IMG/VR virus record: IMGVR_UViG_3300037193_002810
Location: 1 to 41,675 of that record
DNA: 41,675 nucleotides
Source: a virus
Reading direction: 5' to 3' (one strand)
In this document: positions 22,178 to 29,486 of the stretch, in pieces
Numbering within the stretch: position 1 is the stretch's first letter
Layout: the number at the start of each line of letters is the position of its first letter
Notes under the pieces: model-generated
Told to the model about the DNA's origin: nothing
The model's input: only the letters and a program-made list of their open reading frames with translations
Database searches by the model: none
Made by a program: the position numbers and the translations under genes

Positions 22178-22740
22178 TTACTTCTCGTCGTAGTCACCGC
22201 GCGCCGTGCGGTAGATGTCCTCGATGCGCAGGTACCGCAGCAAGCGCGCGTCTTCGTCGTCGATCTCGCTCAGGTTCCGATAGCCGAAGCGTTCGAGGCA
22301 GGCGAGGTAGAACTGGGCTTCGACAAGCTCGCCAGGTTCTCCAAAATCGGAACCGTCGTCGGCAGTTCCACCGGGAAGCTTCGCCCAGATTTTGAGTCTT
22401 TTCCCAGGTCTTCGGGCACCTTGACGTCGCCCATCCACTTCTCGGCGAAGGCGTGCAACACGTCGATGTCGAGCGTGTCGACGCCCTCAGGGGTCATCGG
22501 CGCGACGTCGGCGGCGCCCGCCGGTACCCAGTTCCACGACACGAGGTGGTCGGCGATCATCCCGACCATCTCCTCGATGTCCTGCTCTTCGGTCAACCCG
22601 CCCGCCTGCAGCTTGGCGATGCGCCGCGCGAGGGCGACTGTCGGGCGGCGCATCCGGGCCTCGAATCCTTCGACCGTCCCGTCCAGATCGTCTGGGCCGA
22701 AGGTGATGTGCAGCGGCGCCCGCGTGAAGCCGGCGCTCAT
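22178..22740 (-). CDS. Tail assembly chaperone, -1 frameshift product (gpGT-like, 187 aa)
   Basis: Translation starting at 22740 should shift -1 at GGGAAAA (22405-22399). It leaves the first frame after codon 114 and continues RLKIWAKLPGG to the TAA at 22178. The extension is acidic and helical (VEAQFYLACLERFGYRNL, IDDEDARLLRYLRIEDIYRT). Upstream of the tape measure this is the classic lambda G/GT arrangement. The GT protein recruits tail tube subunits to the tape measure and is not in the virion. Confidence 0.85.
22270..22740 (-). CDS. Tail assembly chaperone, unshifted product (gpG-like, 156 aa)
   Basis: ATG at 22740 overlaps the stop of the preceding gene (ATGA). Begins MSAGFTRAPLHITFGPDDLD, followed by a helical body (EEQDIEEMVGMIADHLVSWNW). 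The C-terminal 40 residues overlap the shifted frame. Most ribosomes should make this form. Confidence 0.85.
   Translation of the reverse strand: MSAGFTRAPLHITFGPDDLDGTVEGFEARMRRPTVALARRIAKLQAGGLTEEQDIEEMVGMIADHLVSWNWVPAGAADVAPMTPEGVDTLDIDVLHAFAEKWMGDVKVPEDLGKDSKSGRSFPVELPTTVPILENLASLSKPSSTSPASNASAIGT
22399..22405 (-). promoter_or_regulatory. Programmed -1 slippery heptamer
   Basis: GGGAAAA on the minus strand, read as G GGA AAA in the zero frame. Both tRNAs can re-pair with GGG AAA after a -1 slip. A small hairpin (CTGGG...CCCGG) starts about 10 nt downstream. Confidence 0.85.
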
Positions 22741-23123
22741 GGCCGGGCCTCCGCCGGCTTGCGGCGCCCAGCCAGCAGCAGCACGCCGCCGGCCGCGAGC
22801 ACCGCGACGAGAACAGCCACCATCCCGACAGCCGCTCCCGGGCTGGCCTGATCGGTGCGTACCGGCGGCGGCGTGCTCAGGCCCGGCCCGGCCGACGCGG
22901 TCCACCTGTACACCTGGCCCGCGACCAGCGGTAGGCACTGCAGCCATGTGCCGTCGGGCGCGCGCTCGTAGGCGTAGCGGATCGTTTCGTCGCAGTACTG
23001 GCCCTCCTGCGGAGCGCCAGCGGGACCTGTGGGGCTGGCCGAAGCCGCGGCACCGGGGGGCAGCAGGCCCGCCAGGATGAGCGCGAGCAGCGTCGCCAGC
23101 CGTCGAGGGAATCGTCGCTTCAT
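22737..23123 (-). CDS. Signal-peptide protein with C-terminal membrane anchor (128 aa)
   Basis: N-terminus MKRRFPRRLATLLALILAGL plus ALA-rich sequence ending at an ASA-type site (about residue 28) is a Sec signal peptide. A small extracellular domain has two Cys (QYCDETIRYAYERAPDGTW, LQCLP), probably a disulfide. A C-terminal helix (AAVGMVAVLVAVLAAGGVLL) and RRKP end anchor it. Out of place between the tail tube and chaperone genes; it may modify the host surface, for example by blocking superinfection. It is coupled to both neighbours' reading. Confidence 0.7.
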   Translation of the reverse strand: MKRRFPRRLATLLALILAGLLPPGAAASASPTGPAGAPQEGQYCDETIRYAYERAPDGTWLQCLPLVAGQVYRWTASAGPGLSTPPPVRTDQASPGAAVGMVAVLVAVLAAGGVLLLAGRRKPAEARP

Positions 23124-23162
23124 GTCGTCGTCCGTATCTCGAAGGATTTGTTGCTCAGTCAA

Positions 23163-23570
23163 CTACGACCAGGTGGGCACGGTGCCATCGGCGAGCACGC
23201 CGGGCGCCTGCCAGGTGAGTTCGCCGGTCGCCGCCCGGGTCAGCTGGTAGTCCGTGAACAGAAGCTCCGCAGCCAAGGTCTGGCCACTGACCGCGAAGCT
23301 GGTAGTGCGCGCCACGCTGGAGGACGGGACGGTCTTGAACACCGCGTGGCTCTTGCTGGCCGCGTCGTTGAACACGCCGCTGGGCGTGAAGCTGAGGTCG
23401 GCCAGCAGCAACAGCCGCTCGATCGCGCTCTTGTCGATGCCGGTCACATCCTGCACGGCGCGCGGCGTCGAGAGCTCGAAGTTGGTGATGTCGTTCTTGA
23501 TGTCGCAGACGTTCCCGCCCGAATCGTCGACGCTGAGCGTCGTCCAGCCGAGCCCGGTTTCCTTTGCCAC
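23163..23570 (-). CDS. Tail tube-like protein, shorter paralogue (135 aa)
   Basis: GTG start with GGAGGT upstream. MAKETGLGWTTLSVDDSGGN and DIKNDITNFEL, then ALQ-free RAVQDVTGIDKSAIERLLLL and GVFND match the tail tube family of actinophages. The longer gene at 24627 shares the MAK-TGLG start, the D-SG-DI segment and FND. The position just before the chaperones is that of a major tail protein, so this may be the real tube and the longer one a decorated form, or the reverse. Confidence 0.7.
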   Translation of the reverse strand: MAKETGLGWTTLSVDDSGGNVCDIKNDITNFELSTPRAVQDVTGIDKSAIERLLLLADLSFTPSGVFNDAASKSHAVFKTVPSSSVARTTSFAVSGQTLAAELLFTDYQLTRAATGELTWQAPGVLADGTVPTWS

Positions 23571-23574
23571 TGCT

Positions 23575-23934
23575 CTACCTCCTGCTGTTCTGGGTCACGG
23601 AACCGTTGCCCCACGCCATGTTCACGCCGTTCACCGACCCGTGGACCGTCGGCGCGTCGTAGCCGTCGACCGGTAGCCAGCAACCGGGCCGACACTTCTC
23701 TCCGACCGAATGCACGTGCTTCGACTCGTCCGAGTCTTCGCGACGCACCTCGATACCGGAGGTGGTCAACGCTGCGACGATCTTCTGGGCGTCCGCCACC
23801 CGCTCGATGTAGAGGCGTGGGATGTCGTCGTACCGGACGTCGAGCACCACGCGCACCACGCTGTTCGGATCTTCGACACCCAGCGCTTCGCACAGTTCGG
23901 CCGGGCTTACAACCAATTTGGCCTGCTTTGCCAT
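23575..23934 (-). CDS. Structural-region protein of unknown function (119 aa)
   Basis: ATG at 23934 with AAGGAG upstream. N-terminal half is a small alpha/beta fold (VVRVVLDVRYDDIPRLYIER, ADAQKIVAALTTSGIEVRR), reminiscent of a ferredoxin-like fold. The C-terminal half has His/Cys (KHVHSVGEKCRPGCWLPVDG), a possible metal site. Such genes occur next to tail tube genes in actinophages without known role. Confidence 0.65.
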   Translation of the reverse strand: MAKQAKLVVSPAELCEALGVEDPNSVVRVVLDVRYDDIPRLYIERVADAQKIVAALTTSGIEVRREDSDESKHVHSVGEKCRPGCWLPVDGYDAPTVHGSVNGVNMAWGNGSVTQNSRR

Positions 23935-23936
23935 GG

Positions 23937-24143
23937 TCAGTCTCCTTCGTCCGGATAGCCCATACCGTCGGGATCTGTCGTAGTCGAAAACACCGGCGTC
24001 GGTTCCACCGACCAGTCGGGCGGGTCGGCCGCGAAGAGCACCGCGAGCGCGATGATCGCGATACCGATGATCGACCACACCGTGTAGAACATCGCCGCGG
24101 TGCCCGCCCGGATCTTTTCGAGCGCGCGCCCACCGTCCATCAT
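23937..24143 (-). CDS. Small membrane protein in the tail module (68 aa)
   Basis: One clear transmembrane helix, FYTVWSIIGIAIIALAVLFA (about 19-38), with a basic N-terminal side and an acidic, Pro-rich tail. The ATG at 24143 overlaps the TGA of the gene before. Membrane proteins are unusual in this place; it could be a moron like the anchored protein at 22737. Confidence 0.65.
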   Translation of the reverse strand: MMDGGRALEKIRAGTAAMFYTVWSIIGIAIIALAVLFAADPPDWSVEPTPVFSTTTDPDGMGYPDEGD

Positions 24144-24616
24144 TCCGCTCCGTATCGTTGGCGCTGCTCGATGATCCGTAGCTGGTTCTCGCCGAGTTCG
24201 TCGCGCCAGGATTCCGCCGTACTGTGCGTGACCACGCGGCCCGTAGTGGCCCGCCAGTCCCCGCCGCGGTGCTGGAAGACCGGCATCTCGTCGTTGTGGA
24301 TCTTGTGACTCGACGCTCGAAGGCACGGCTGGCCGGGCGGGAAGGTGAAGCGGAGGAAGCCCTCCGGTGTCGTCTCCGGCGAGCCGGGCGCCGCGCCGCG
24401 CCGGAAGCCGTCGATCTCCCCGCGGCACGCGCGCGCGAGGTCGGCATACTCCCGCGACTCTGGCGGCACGGTCGTCACCCACCCGCACAGGAACGCCTCA
24501 CACCCCACTTCCTCGCAGGTGGCCCGACGCCAGTGCGTCGCGAGCGGCATATTGACACTGAAGGTGCGGAAAGCGTCGGGCGGGAGGGTCGGCTCGATGC
24601 GGTTCAGCCTGATCAT
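24140..24616 (-). CDS. Conserved-type structural-region protein (158 aa)
   Basis: The ATG at 24616 is preceded by GAGG; a GTG three codons earlier (24625) is possible. Contains RIEPTLPPDAFRTFSVNMPL, then ATCEEVGCEAFLCGW with three Cys, FTFPPGQPC, and HRGGDWRATTGRV. Proteins with this layout occur between major tail and tail genes in Streptomyces-type phages; role unknown. Confidence 0.7.
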   Translation of the reverse strand: MIRLNRIEPTLPPDAFRTFSVNMPLATHWRRATCEEVGCEAFLCGWVTTVPPESREYADLARACRGEIDGFRRGAAPGSPETTPEGFLRFTFPPGQPCLRASSHKIHNDEMPVFQHRGGDWRATTGRVVTHSTAESWRDELGENQLRIIEQRQRYGAE

Positions 24617-24626
24617 CGTGGCCACC

Positions 24627-25361
24627 TCAGAAACTCACGGCGGTCTGATTGCGCACCAGCAGCACCGCGAACGACAGACCGCTGAATGTGCCGGTGGTCG
24701 CGACGCGAACGTAGCGCCGCAGCGTCGCGCCGGCGGCGCCCGCGATCCGCTCCGTCGTGTTGGCGGCCGGCGCTGAGAACGCGCCGCCGGTGAGGTCGGC
24801 GAAGGTCGAGTCGTCGGCCGAGTCCTGGATCTTGATCGTCGGCGTGCCGGAGGTTAAGGCGAAGACCTGCAGGTAGGCCTGCCACGAATTCGTCGTGGCC
24901 GCCGCCCCGTCGAGGGATGCCCCGTTCGTCGCCGCGCTCTCCGTGCGCGCGCCCGCGGTGAGCATCTCGCCCCATTCCAAGCCGAAGGTGTTGCTCTGCA
25001 CCTCGGTCGTCATGAGCAGCTGGCCGTCGGTGTCGCGGTTCGGGTCGTAGTTCAGCTGCTTGGCGCGACACGCGAACGCCGCCTGCCCGATCGAGGTGCC
25101 CAGCAGACCCATCACGTCGACGTCGCCGGTGGGCAGGGCGGCGAGTACCGGGTGCGCGCGGTTCGTGTCGTCGTTGAAGAACGACACGAACGTGGTGCCA
25201 CCGGAGCGCAGCCCGCCCTCGCGGTCGATCGCGTCCTGCGTGATGTCGGTGAGGTCGAGGGCGTTCGGCCCGCCGTTGATTCCGGTGAAGCTGTTGATAT
25301 CGCCGGATATGTCGCGGCCGGCAACATACAGCCGCATCCCCAGCCCGGTGCGTTTCGCCAT
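24627..25361 (-). CDS. Major tail tube protein, long form (244 aa)
   Basis: MAKRTGLGMRLYVAGRDISG, then DINSFTGINGGPNALDLTDI and the acidic/aromatic FVSFFND are typical of actinophage tail tube proteins. The first about 160 residues form the tube fold. The last about 80 (VFALTSGTPTIKIQDSADDS to the end) look like an added beta-sandwich that could decorate the tail surface. Six genes upstream of the tape measure. Confidence 0.8.
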   Translation of the reverse strand: MAKRTGLGMRLYVAGRDISGDINSFTGINGGPNALDLTDITQDAIDREGGLRSGGTTFVSFFNDDTNRAHPVLAALPTGDVDVMGLLGTSIGQAAFACRAKQLNYDPNRDTDGQLLMTTEVQSNTFGLEWGEMLTAGARTESAATNGASLDGAAATTNSWQAYLQVFALTSGTPTIKIQDSADDSTFADLTGGAFSAPAANTTERIAGAAGATLRRYVRVATTGTFSGLSFAVLLVRNQTAVSF

Positions 25362-25363
25362 CC

Positions 25364-25843
25364 TCAGGCCCCCTGGGTGTAGACGTCGAACAGGATCACG
25401 GGCACGAAGATGTCCATGAGGCGGAACTGCGTGCTGGGCGGGTAGGTGGCCCACCCGGTACGGGCGCGCAACGGCTCGCCGTAGGCGCCCAGCAGGTCGA
25501 TGGTGTGGTCGGCCGGCGTGATCTCGAAGTCGCCCGCGTAGGCGCCGAAGAGCATGTCGGTGCGCATCGCCACTTCGTCGTCGATGCTGTCGGCGGCGTC
25601 GGCCGACGGGGCATTCATCGGTACGTACTGGCGCACCTGAAACTCGATCCGCATCGAGCTCACCGACAGTCCGGAGGCCCGGGACACGGGGTCCATGGAG
25701 TACAGCCACGCCGCCCACGTGTGCCCTTGTCCGGGCGGCTTCATCGGCTCGCGCGTCATCGTGGCACGGAAGCTCTTGGACGCCTGCGCGTGCGAACGCA
25801 GCGCCGAGAGCATCGTGCCGATGTTCACCAGGTTTCGAGGCAT
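25364..25843 (-). CDS. Tail terminator / neck protein candidate (159 aa)
   Basis: Soluble, beta-rich protein starting MPRNLVNIGTMLSALRSHAQ, with DFEITPADHTIDLLGAYGEP. The stop is 2 nt before the tail tube start. Gene order (connector, HK97 gp10-like, this gene, tail tube) makes a tail terminator the best guess. Confidence 0.6.
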   Translation of the reverse strand: MPRNLVNIGTMLSALRSHAQASKSFRATMTREPMKPPGQGHTWAAWLYSMDPVSRASGLSVSSMRIEFQVRQYVPMNAPSADAADSIDDEVAMRTDMLFGAYAGDFEITPADHTIDLLGAYGEPLRARTGWATYPPSTQFRLMDIFVPVILFDVYTQGA

Positions 25844-25844
25844 G

Positions 25845-26237
25845 TCAATTCATCCTGGGGATGTAGAGGCGGAGACGATCCTCGGCCATGTCGCCCGCCA
25901 TGCCGTCGATGACCTTTCCGGCCCGGCGAAACATGTGGTACCCCGGGAAGCCGGGACGGGCACGGTTGCGGCTGCCGACGCCTTCGAGCCACGGTCCGTA
26001 CACGACGCCGCCGTCATCGACGTCCCACGCCCCGCCGCCCGCCGGCACCGCACGGATCTGGTTCCAGTAGTACGGGGTGACGTTCTTAAATGACGCCTTC
26101 GAGTAGCTGATCACCAGCGCGGCGCCGCGCTGCGCGATGTAGCGCGAGACGTCGAAGACGTACTCGTCGTGCGCGCGCATCGCCCGGCCGTCGGTCAGCG
26201 GACCCTTGACGGTCGCGTGCATCTCCAGCCCGATCAC
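25845..26237 (-). CDS. Head-tail joining protein, HK97 gp10-like (130 aa)
   Basis: MIGLEMHATVKGPLTDGRAM and FDVSRYIAQRGAALV, then NVTPYYWNQIRAV and PWLEGVGSRNRARPGF. Length and the Y-W/PWLEG layout match the minor head-tail joining proteins of HK97 gp10 type in actinophages. Confidence 0.65.
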   Translation of the reverse strand: MIGLEMHATVKGPLTDGRAMRAHDEYVFDVSRYIAQRGAALVISYSKASFKNVTPYYWNQIRAVPAGGGAWDVDDGGVVYGPWLEGVGSRNRARPGFPGYHMFRRAGKVIDGMAGDMAEDRLRLYIPRMN

Positions 26238-26246
26238 GACATCCCC

Positions 26247-27341
26247 CTAGATCGCATAGGTGCGCCCCTTACGGAAGTAGGGACACGCCCGTTCCCACGC
26301 GTCCGCGAGGGCGTTGGCGTTCTGGTCGCGCTCGTTCTGGCCCGATCCGCTCGACCGGCCGTACAGCGCGCCCTCCTGGGCGGCGGTCGAAACGGCCAGA
26401 GCGACGGCCAGCCGAACCAGCGGATCGGGCGGGCACCACACACTGACCGGCGCCGCGTCGACGTGCGTGGCCGCCGTCGTGCCGACCGACCCGCGCTCGA
26501 CCGTGCACCCGCGCATCGCGTAGATGGTCGCGCCGGCGAGGTGGTCGTCGAGGTGCGTGCCGCACACCGCGCGGCGCACGTACAGCGTGTCGCCCACGAT
26601 GCGCTCGATCGCCATGTTCTCCGCGTCGACGCCGATCACTTCGCCGACCGCGTAGTCCGTCCCGTCCGCCACCGCGACGGCATCCGGGATTGCGTTGTCG
26701 GCGACGGCGGCCAGGCCCGTGGCGAGGGTATCCGCGGTCGCGACGGCGTACTTGTCGGTAACCACGAACCGCTCATCGCCGACGCGCAGCAGCGACCCGA
26801 CGCCGACCCGGCCGCCGTTGGTCAGTTCGAGCGTCTCGGCCGTCGTGCTGGCGATCGCCGCCGCGAGCACGCCGGCCGACCGCGAGTCGTCTGACCAGCC
26901 CCACGGTGCGCCCGCGATGGCCACCTGACGCTGCGGGGTGTTGGCCGACCCGGTGGCCCACGACGCGCTTCCGGAGCGGTCGAGGCGGAGTTCACGGATG
27001 GGCTCGTCGACGCGGGTGCCGTCGTCCGGCCAGGGGTAGTACCCGCCGGTGCCGGCCGCGATCACCGTGCCGCCGGCCGTCACGGTCTCCGCGGCGACCA
27101 GGATGTTGCGGCCGAGGTCGAGCCGGTAGAAGTCGACGCCGAAGTTGTAGTCGTCGGCGGGCCGGTCGAAGTACCGGGTGCTGTACTCGGGATGGATGTT
27201 GACCCAGCCGGAGCGCTTGGTGATGGTGTCCGTGGCGTCGGCGCACGCGTCATCGATCGCTTCGACGTCAGCGGCGCCCATCGTGTAGCCAGCAGCAGCG
27301 GCCACCCGTTCGCGCGTGGCGAACCAGGGTCTCAGACCCAT
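26247..27341 (-). CDS. Head-tail connector / adaptor protein (364 aa)
   Basis: The start MGLRPWFATRERVAAAAGY at 27341 is typical of the connector family (first adaptor, DNA-packaging gp6-like) in actinophages, followed by YSTRYFDRPADDYNF. The remaining two thirds are beta-rich and unusually long. The frame opens further upstream but contains the terminator at 27496-27523. AAGGGG directly precedes the ATG; GGAGAG is 14 nt away, so the start is not certain. An upstream ATG at 27374 is possible. Confidence 0.75.
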   Translation of the reverse strand: MGLRPWFATRERVAAAAGYTMGAADVEAIDDACADATDTITKRSGWVNIHPEYSTRYFDRPADDYNFGVDFYRLDLGRNILVAAETVTAGGTVIAAGTGGYYPWPDDGTRVDEPIRELRLDRSGSASWATGSANTPQRQVAIAGAPWGWSDDSRSAGVLAAAIASTTAETLELTNGGRVGVGSLLRVGDERFVVTDKYAVATADTLATGLAAVADNAIPDAVAVADGTDYAVGEVIGVDAENMAIERIVGDTLYVRRAVCGTHLDDHLAGATIYAMRGCTVERGSVGTTAATHVDAAPVSVWCPPDPLVRLAVALAVSTAAQEGALYGRSSGSGQNERDQNANALADAWERACPYFRKGRTYAI

Positions 27342-27495
27342 CCCCTTGCCGTCCCGTCTCTCCGGCGAGCCCATCTCGTGGTGGGCGGAAATGAAAACGA
27401 TGTTCAGTTGAAGCGGGCCGGCGACCGTCCGTCGACTTCGCCCTGCGTCCAGGGAGCCGCCGCCCGCATCGCCAGAGTAGCTGATCAACAGCAAA

Positions 27496-27523
27496 AAGCT
27501 CCGCACCTTCGGGTGCGGAGCTT
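27496..27523 (-). terminator. Rho-independent terminator on the minus strand
   Basis: Stem AAGCTCCGCACC / GGTGCGGAGCTT (12 bp) closed by a tetraloop (CGAA on the transcribed minus strand), followed by TTTTT at 27497-27493. The only textbook hairpin plus U-tract in the window. It ends the single-gene unit 27546-27683 inside the structural operon. Confidence 0.85.
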
Positions 27524-27545
27524 GGTGGACGAGCGACCGGGGTAG

Positions 27546-27683
27546 CTACTCGGCGACGAACCAGCCATCGGCGAGCCATTTCGCGAGGTCGGCGGTTGCG
27601 ATGACCTTCGTGCGCTTCCACTGGTTGCGCGAGCCGTAGATAAGCGAGATCTGGATCCACTGGCTGGTCTGCGTCGTCGTCAT
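27546..27683 (-). CDS. Moron-like tiny protein, leaderless (45 aa)
   Basis: MTTTQTSQWIQISLIYGSRN, then QWKRTKVIATADLAKWLADG and WFVAE. Small, basic, probably beta-beta-alpha; the LAKWLADGWFV end is like the C-terminal part of phage proteins with a recognition helix, but no family is sure. Own promoter (27690-27719) and own terminator (27496-27523) inside the structural operon: the definition of a moron. The promoter is nearly the same as that of the 52-aa gene at 13525, which also begins MTTTQ. Confidence 0.75.
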   Translation of the reverse strand: MTTTQTSQWIQISLIYGSRNQWKRTKVIATADLAKWLADGWFVAE

Positions 27684-27689
27684 GCTCAT

Positions 27690-27719
27690 AGTCTAACCGG
27701 ACGACGGGTAGACCGTCAA
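27690..27719 (-). promoter_or_regulatory. Leaderless promoter P9
   Basis: Minus strand: -35 TTGACG (27719-27714), 18 bp spacer with CTACCCGTCGTCCGGT, -10 TAGACT (27695-27690), ATGAGC, ATG at 27683. The stop TGA of the gene at 27716 lies in the -35. Confidence 0.85.
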
Positions 27720-27838
27720 GCGCTTCCGGTCTCCTGGTCGTCGAACTCGTGCACCCAGCGCCGATGCCGCCACCACACGAACCCCGCCGCGAAGGCCAAC
27801 GCACCGAGCAGCAGACACCGCCGCAGGCCCCACTTCAC
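27716..27838 (-). CDS. Single-pass membrane peptide (40 aa)
   Basis: GTG start at 27838 with GGAG six nt upstream, overlapping the stop of the gene before (GTGA). VKWGLRRCLLLGALAFAAGF then VWWRHRRWVHEFDDQETGSA: one helix with basic ends. Function unknown. Confidence 0.6.
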   Translation of the reverse strand: MKWGLRRCLLLGALAFAAGFVWWRHRRWVHEFDDQETGSA

Positions 27839-28779
27839 GCCGTACTCCTCCAGCCGTCGAACGAGCAGTGTCGCACGCCACGCACCAGCCGCAACGGCTC
27901 GCCGCACCGCGGGCAGGCCACCGGAGCGACCCGCTGGTCGCCGCCCGCCCGGGCCTGGCGGAACATGTCGAGCAGCGGACCCCATCCGCTCGGTCGCTCG
28001 ACCACCGGCGTGGTCGCTCGCAGGGCGGCGGCCGGCGCGGTGGTCACGCCGGCCAGCTCCGCGGAGACCGGGTTGGCCACGACGCCGGCAAGCGCCGCGG
28101 TCGGCACCGGCAGCGAGGTGGCCAGGGCGGCGGTGAACTGCTCGACCCCCGCGATCGCCGACGTCGGGAGCGGCGGGGTAGCCGCGAGCACGCCGGTGAC
28201 CGGCGGCCCGCCGGACGGATCGACGTCGGTGATAACCGGGCTGACCCAGTAGCCACCGGCGTTGAAAGTGTCGGTCGGGTAGCCAGCGGCCGCGCTGGTT
28301 GCGCCGACCTTGAACCGGCCATTGAAGCCGGCCGCCGTCGTCGGCGAGGTGTTCGCGTAGGCGGTGATCGGCCCGCTCGTCTCGCCCGACGCACCCGGGC
28401 CGGACGAGAAGTAGGCACCGGTGGCGACGTAGTTGTTGCTGGTGCGCATCGTGGCGTAGAGCCCGTTCGGGTACGCCGCCGCGGTGACCTCGACCGCGGT
28501 GTCGAAGTCAATGCGGTTGCGGACACCAGGGGTGATCGCGCCGGGCGCCGTTTTCGATGCGAGCAGCGTGCCTAGCCCGGATGCCGACTCGTCGGTGACC
28601 CGCGACCACAACGCGACGGACACGCCGCTGGGCGCGCTGCTGGCCGCATAGAACTCGACACCGGTGCACCAGTACGTTCCGCCGTCGTTGATCACGAAGC
28701 CGGTGGACACGGCGATCGGCCCGTCGGTCTCGTTGGTCGCGGCCGGCGTCCCGGTGCCGAAGACCACCCATTCGGTCAT
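27835..28779 (-). CDS. Structural/decoration protein with carbohydrate-binding-like domain and zinc ribbon (314 aa)
   Basis: The N-terminal about 175 residues resemble a DUF4082-like beta-sandwich (TGFVINDGGTYWCTGVEFYA, ALWSRVTDESASG, RIDFDTAVEVTAAAYPNGLY) that could bind glycans on the host surface. A Pro/Ala-rich linker follows (about 190-265). The C-terminus is a zinc ribbon, CPRCGEPLRLVRGVRHC. It lies among head genes, so a head fibre or decoration is possible. Confidence 0.65.
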   Translation of the reverse strand: MTEWVVFGTGTPAATNETDGPIAVSTGFVINDGGTYWCTGVEFYAASSAPSGVSVALWSRVTDESASGLGTLLASKTAPGAITPGVRNRIDFDTAVEVTAAAYPNGLYATMRTSNNYVATGAYFSSGPGASGETSGPITAYANTSPTTAAGFNGRFKVGATSAAAGYPTDTFNAGGYWVSPVITDVDPSGGPPVTGVLAATPPLPTSAIAGVEQFTAALATSLPVPTAALAGVVANPVSAELAGVTTAPAAALRATTPVVERPSGWGPLLDMFRQARAGGDQRVAPVACPRCGEPLRLVRGVRHCSFDGWRSTA

Positions 28780-28783
28780 AGGC

Positions 28784-29071
28784 CTATCCGAATGACGCGA
28801 AGGTCAGTGGGTTGCGCGCGCAGGCGTCGTAGGGAAGCTCCGGCACGCCCTCCGGCGTGCTGATCAGCGGCTCGACCAACGTAGAAGCATTGCCGTCGAC
28901 GCGCACTAGTGCGCCGTGCGGCCAGGTGGCCGGCGTCGGGTCGCCCCCCACCGGGACGGCCACGCGCGCGAGGTCGTATTCCAGCAGCACCTCACCGCAC
29001 CAGCCGCACCGCTGACGCAGATACCGATCGCCGATGACCACGTTCTCGCTGGCGATGTGAGTGACGCTCAC
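28784..29071 (-). CDS. Small zinc-ribbon protein in the head module (95 aa)
   Basis: GTG start at 29071. CGWCGEVLLEYDLARV gives one CxxC; the other ligands may be His in TWPHGALVRVDG and the late Cys. Similar proteins with a CxxC and a W-HGxL motif occur in the head region of actinophages without a known role. Confidence 0.65.
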   Translation of the reverse strand: MSVTHIASENVVIGDRYLRQRCGWCGEVLLEYDLARVAVPVGGDPTPATWPHGALVRVDGNASTLVEPLISTPEGVPELPYDACARNPLTFASFG

Positions 29072-29072
29072 G

Positions 29073-29486
29073 TCAGGCCTCGGTGATCGTGCCGCTGGTG
29101 ATCGTGAACGACGCGCCCGCCACGAGGGAGACCGTGTTCAGCGTGAGGTCGCCGCCGCCGCCGGTCGCCGTGACCGTCCCGTCCACCACCCCGGCGCCTG
29201 CGCTGGTCTTGATCCGGAAGTGCGCCGCCGTGCCGGTGGCGTCGGCCGACGCGTCGGCGATCGTCGGGTCGACGTCGAGCGTGATCACGCCGTCGGACGA
29301 CGCGCCAAAGCTGGGATCGTTCAGCGTGACGGACGCGAGCAGCGTCCCGGTCGCCGCGTCGTCCGGGCTGGCCGGCTTGCTGCCGGTGCGGATCTCCAGA
29401 ATGCCCGCGCCTGAGCCGGCGTCGACGGCGGTCGTGATGGCGTTCGCGCGCGCGTTGCGCAGGGCGTCGCTGAACGAGAGCGTCAT
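29073..29486 (-). CDS. Beta-rich structural protein (137 aa)
   Basis: MTLSFSDALRNARANAITTA, VDAGSGAGILEIRTGSKPAS and a run of Thr/Gly/Asp-rich strands. This type is common in the head regions of phages infecting actinobacteria and others, probably a minor capsid or fibre-like protein. Exact role unknown. Confidence 0.7.
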   Translation of the reverse strand: MTLSFSDALRNARANAITTAVDAGSGAGILEIRTGSKPASPDDAATGTLLASVTLNDPSFGASSDGVITLDVDPTIADASADATGTAAHFRIKTSAGAGVVDGTVTATGGGGDLTLNTVSLVAGASFTITSGTITEA

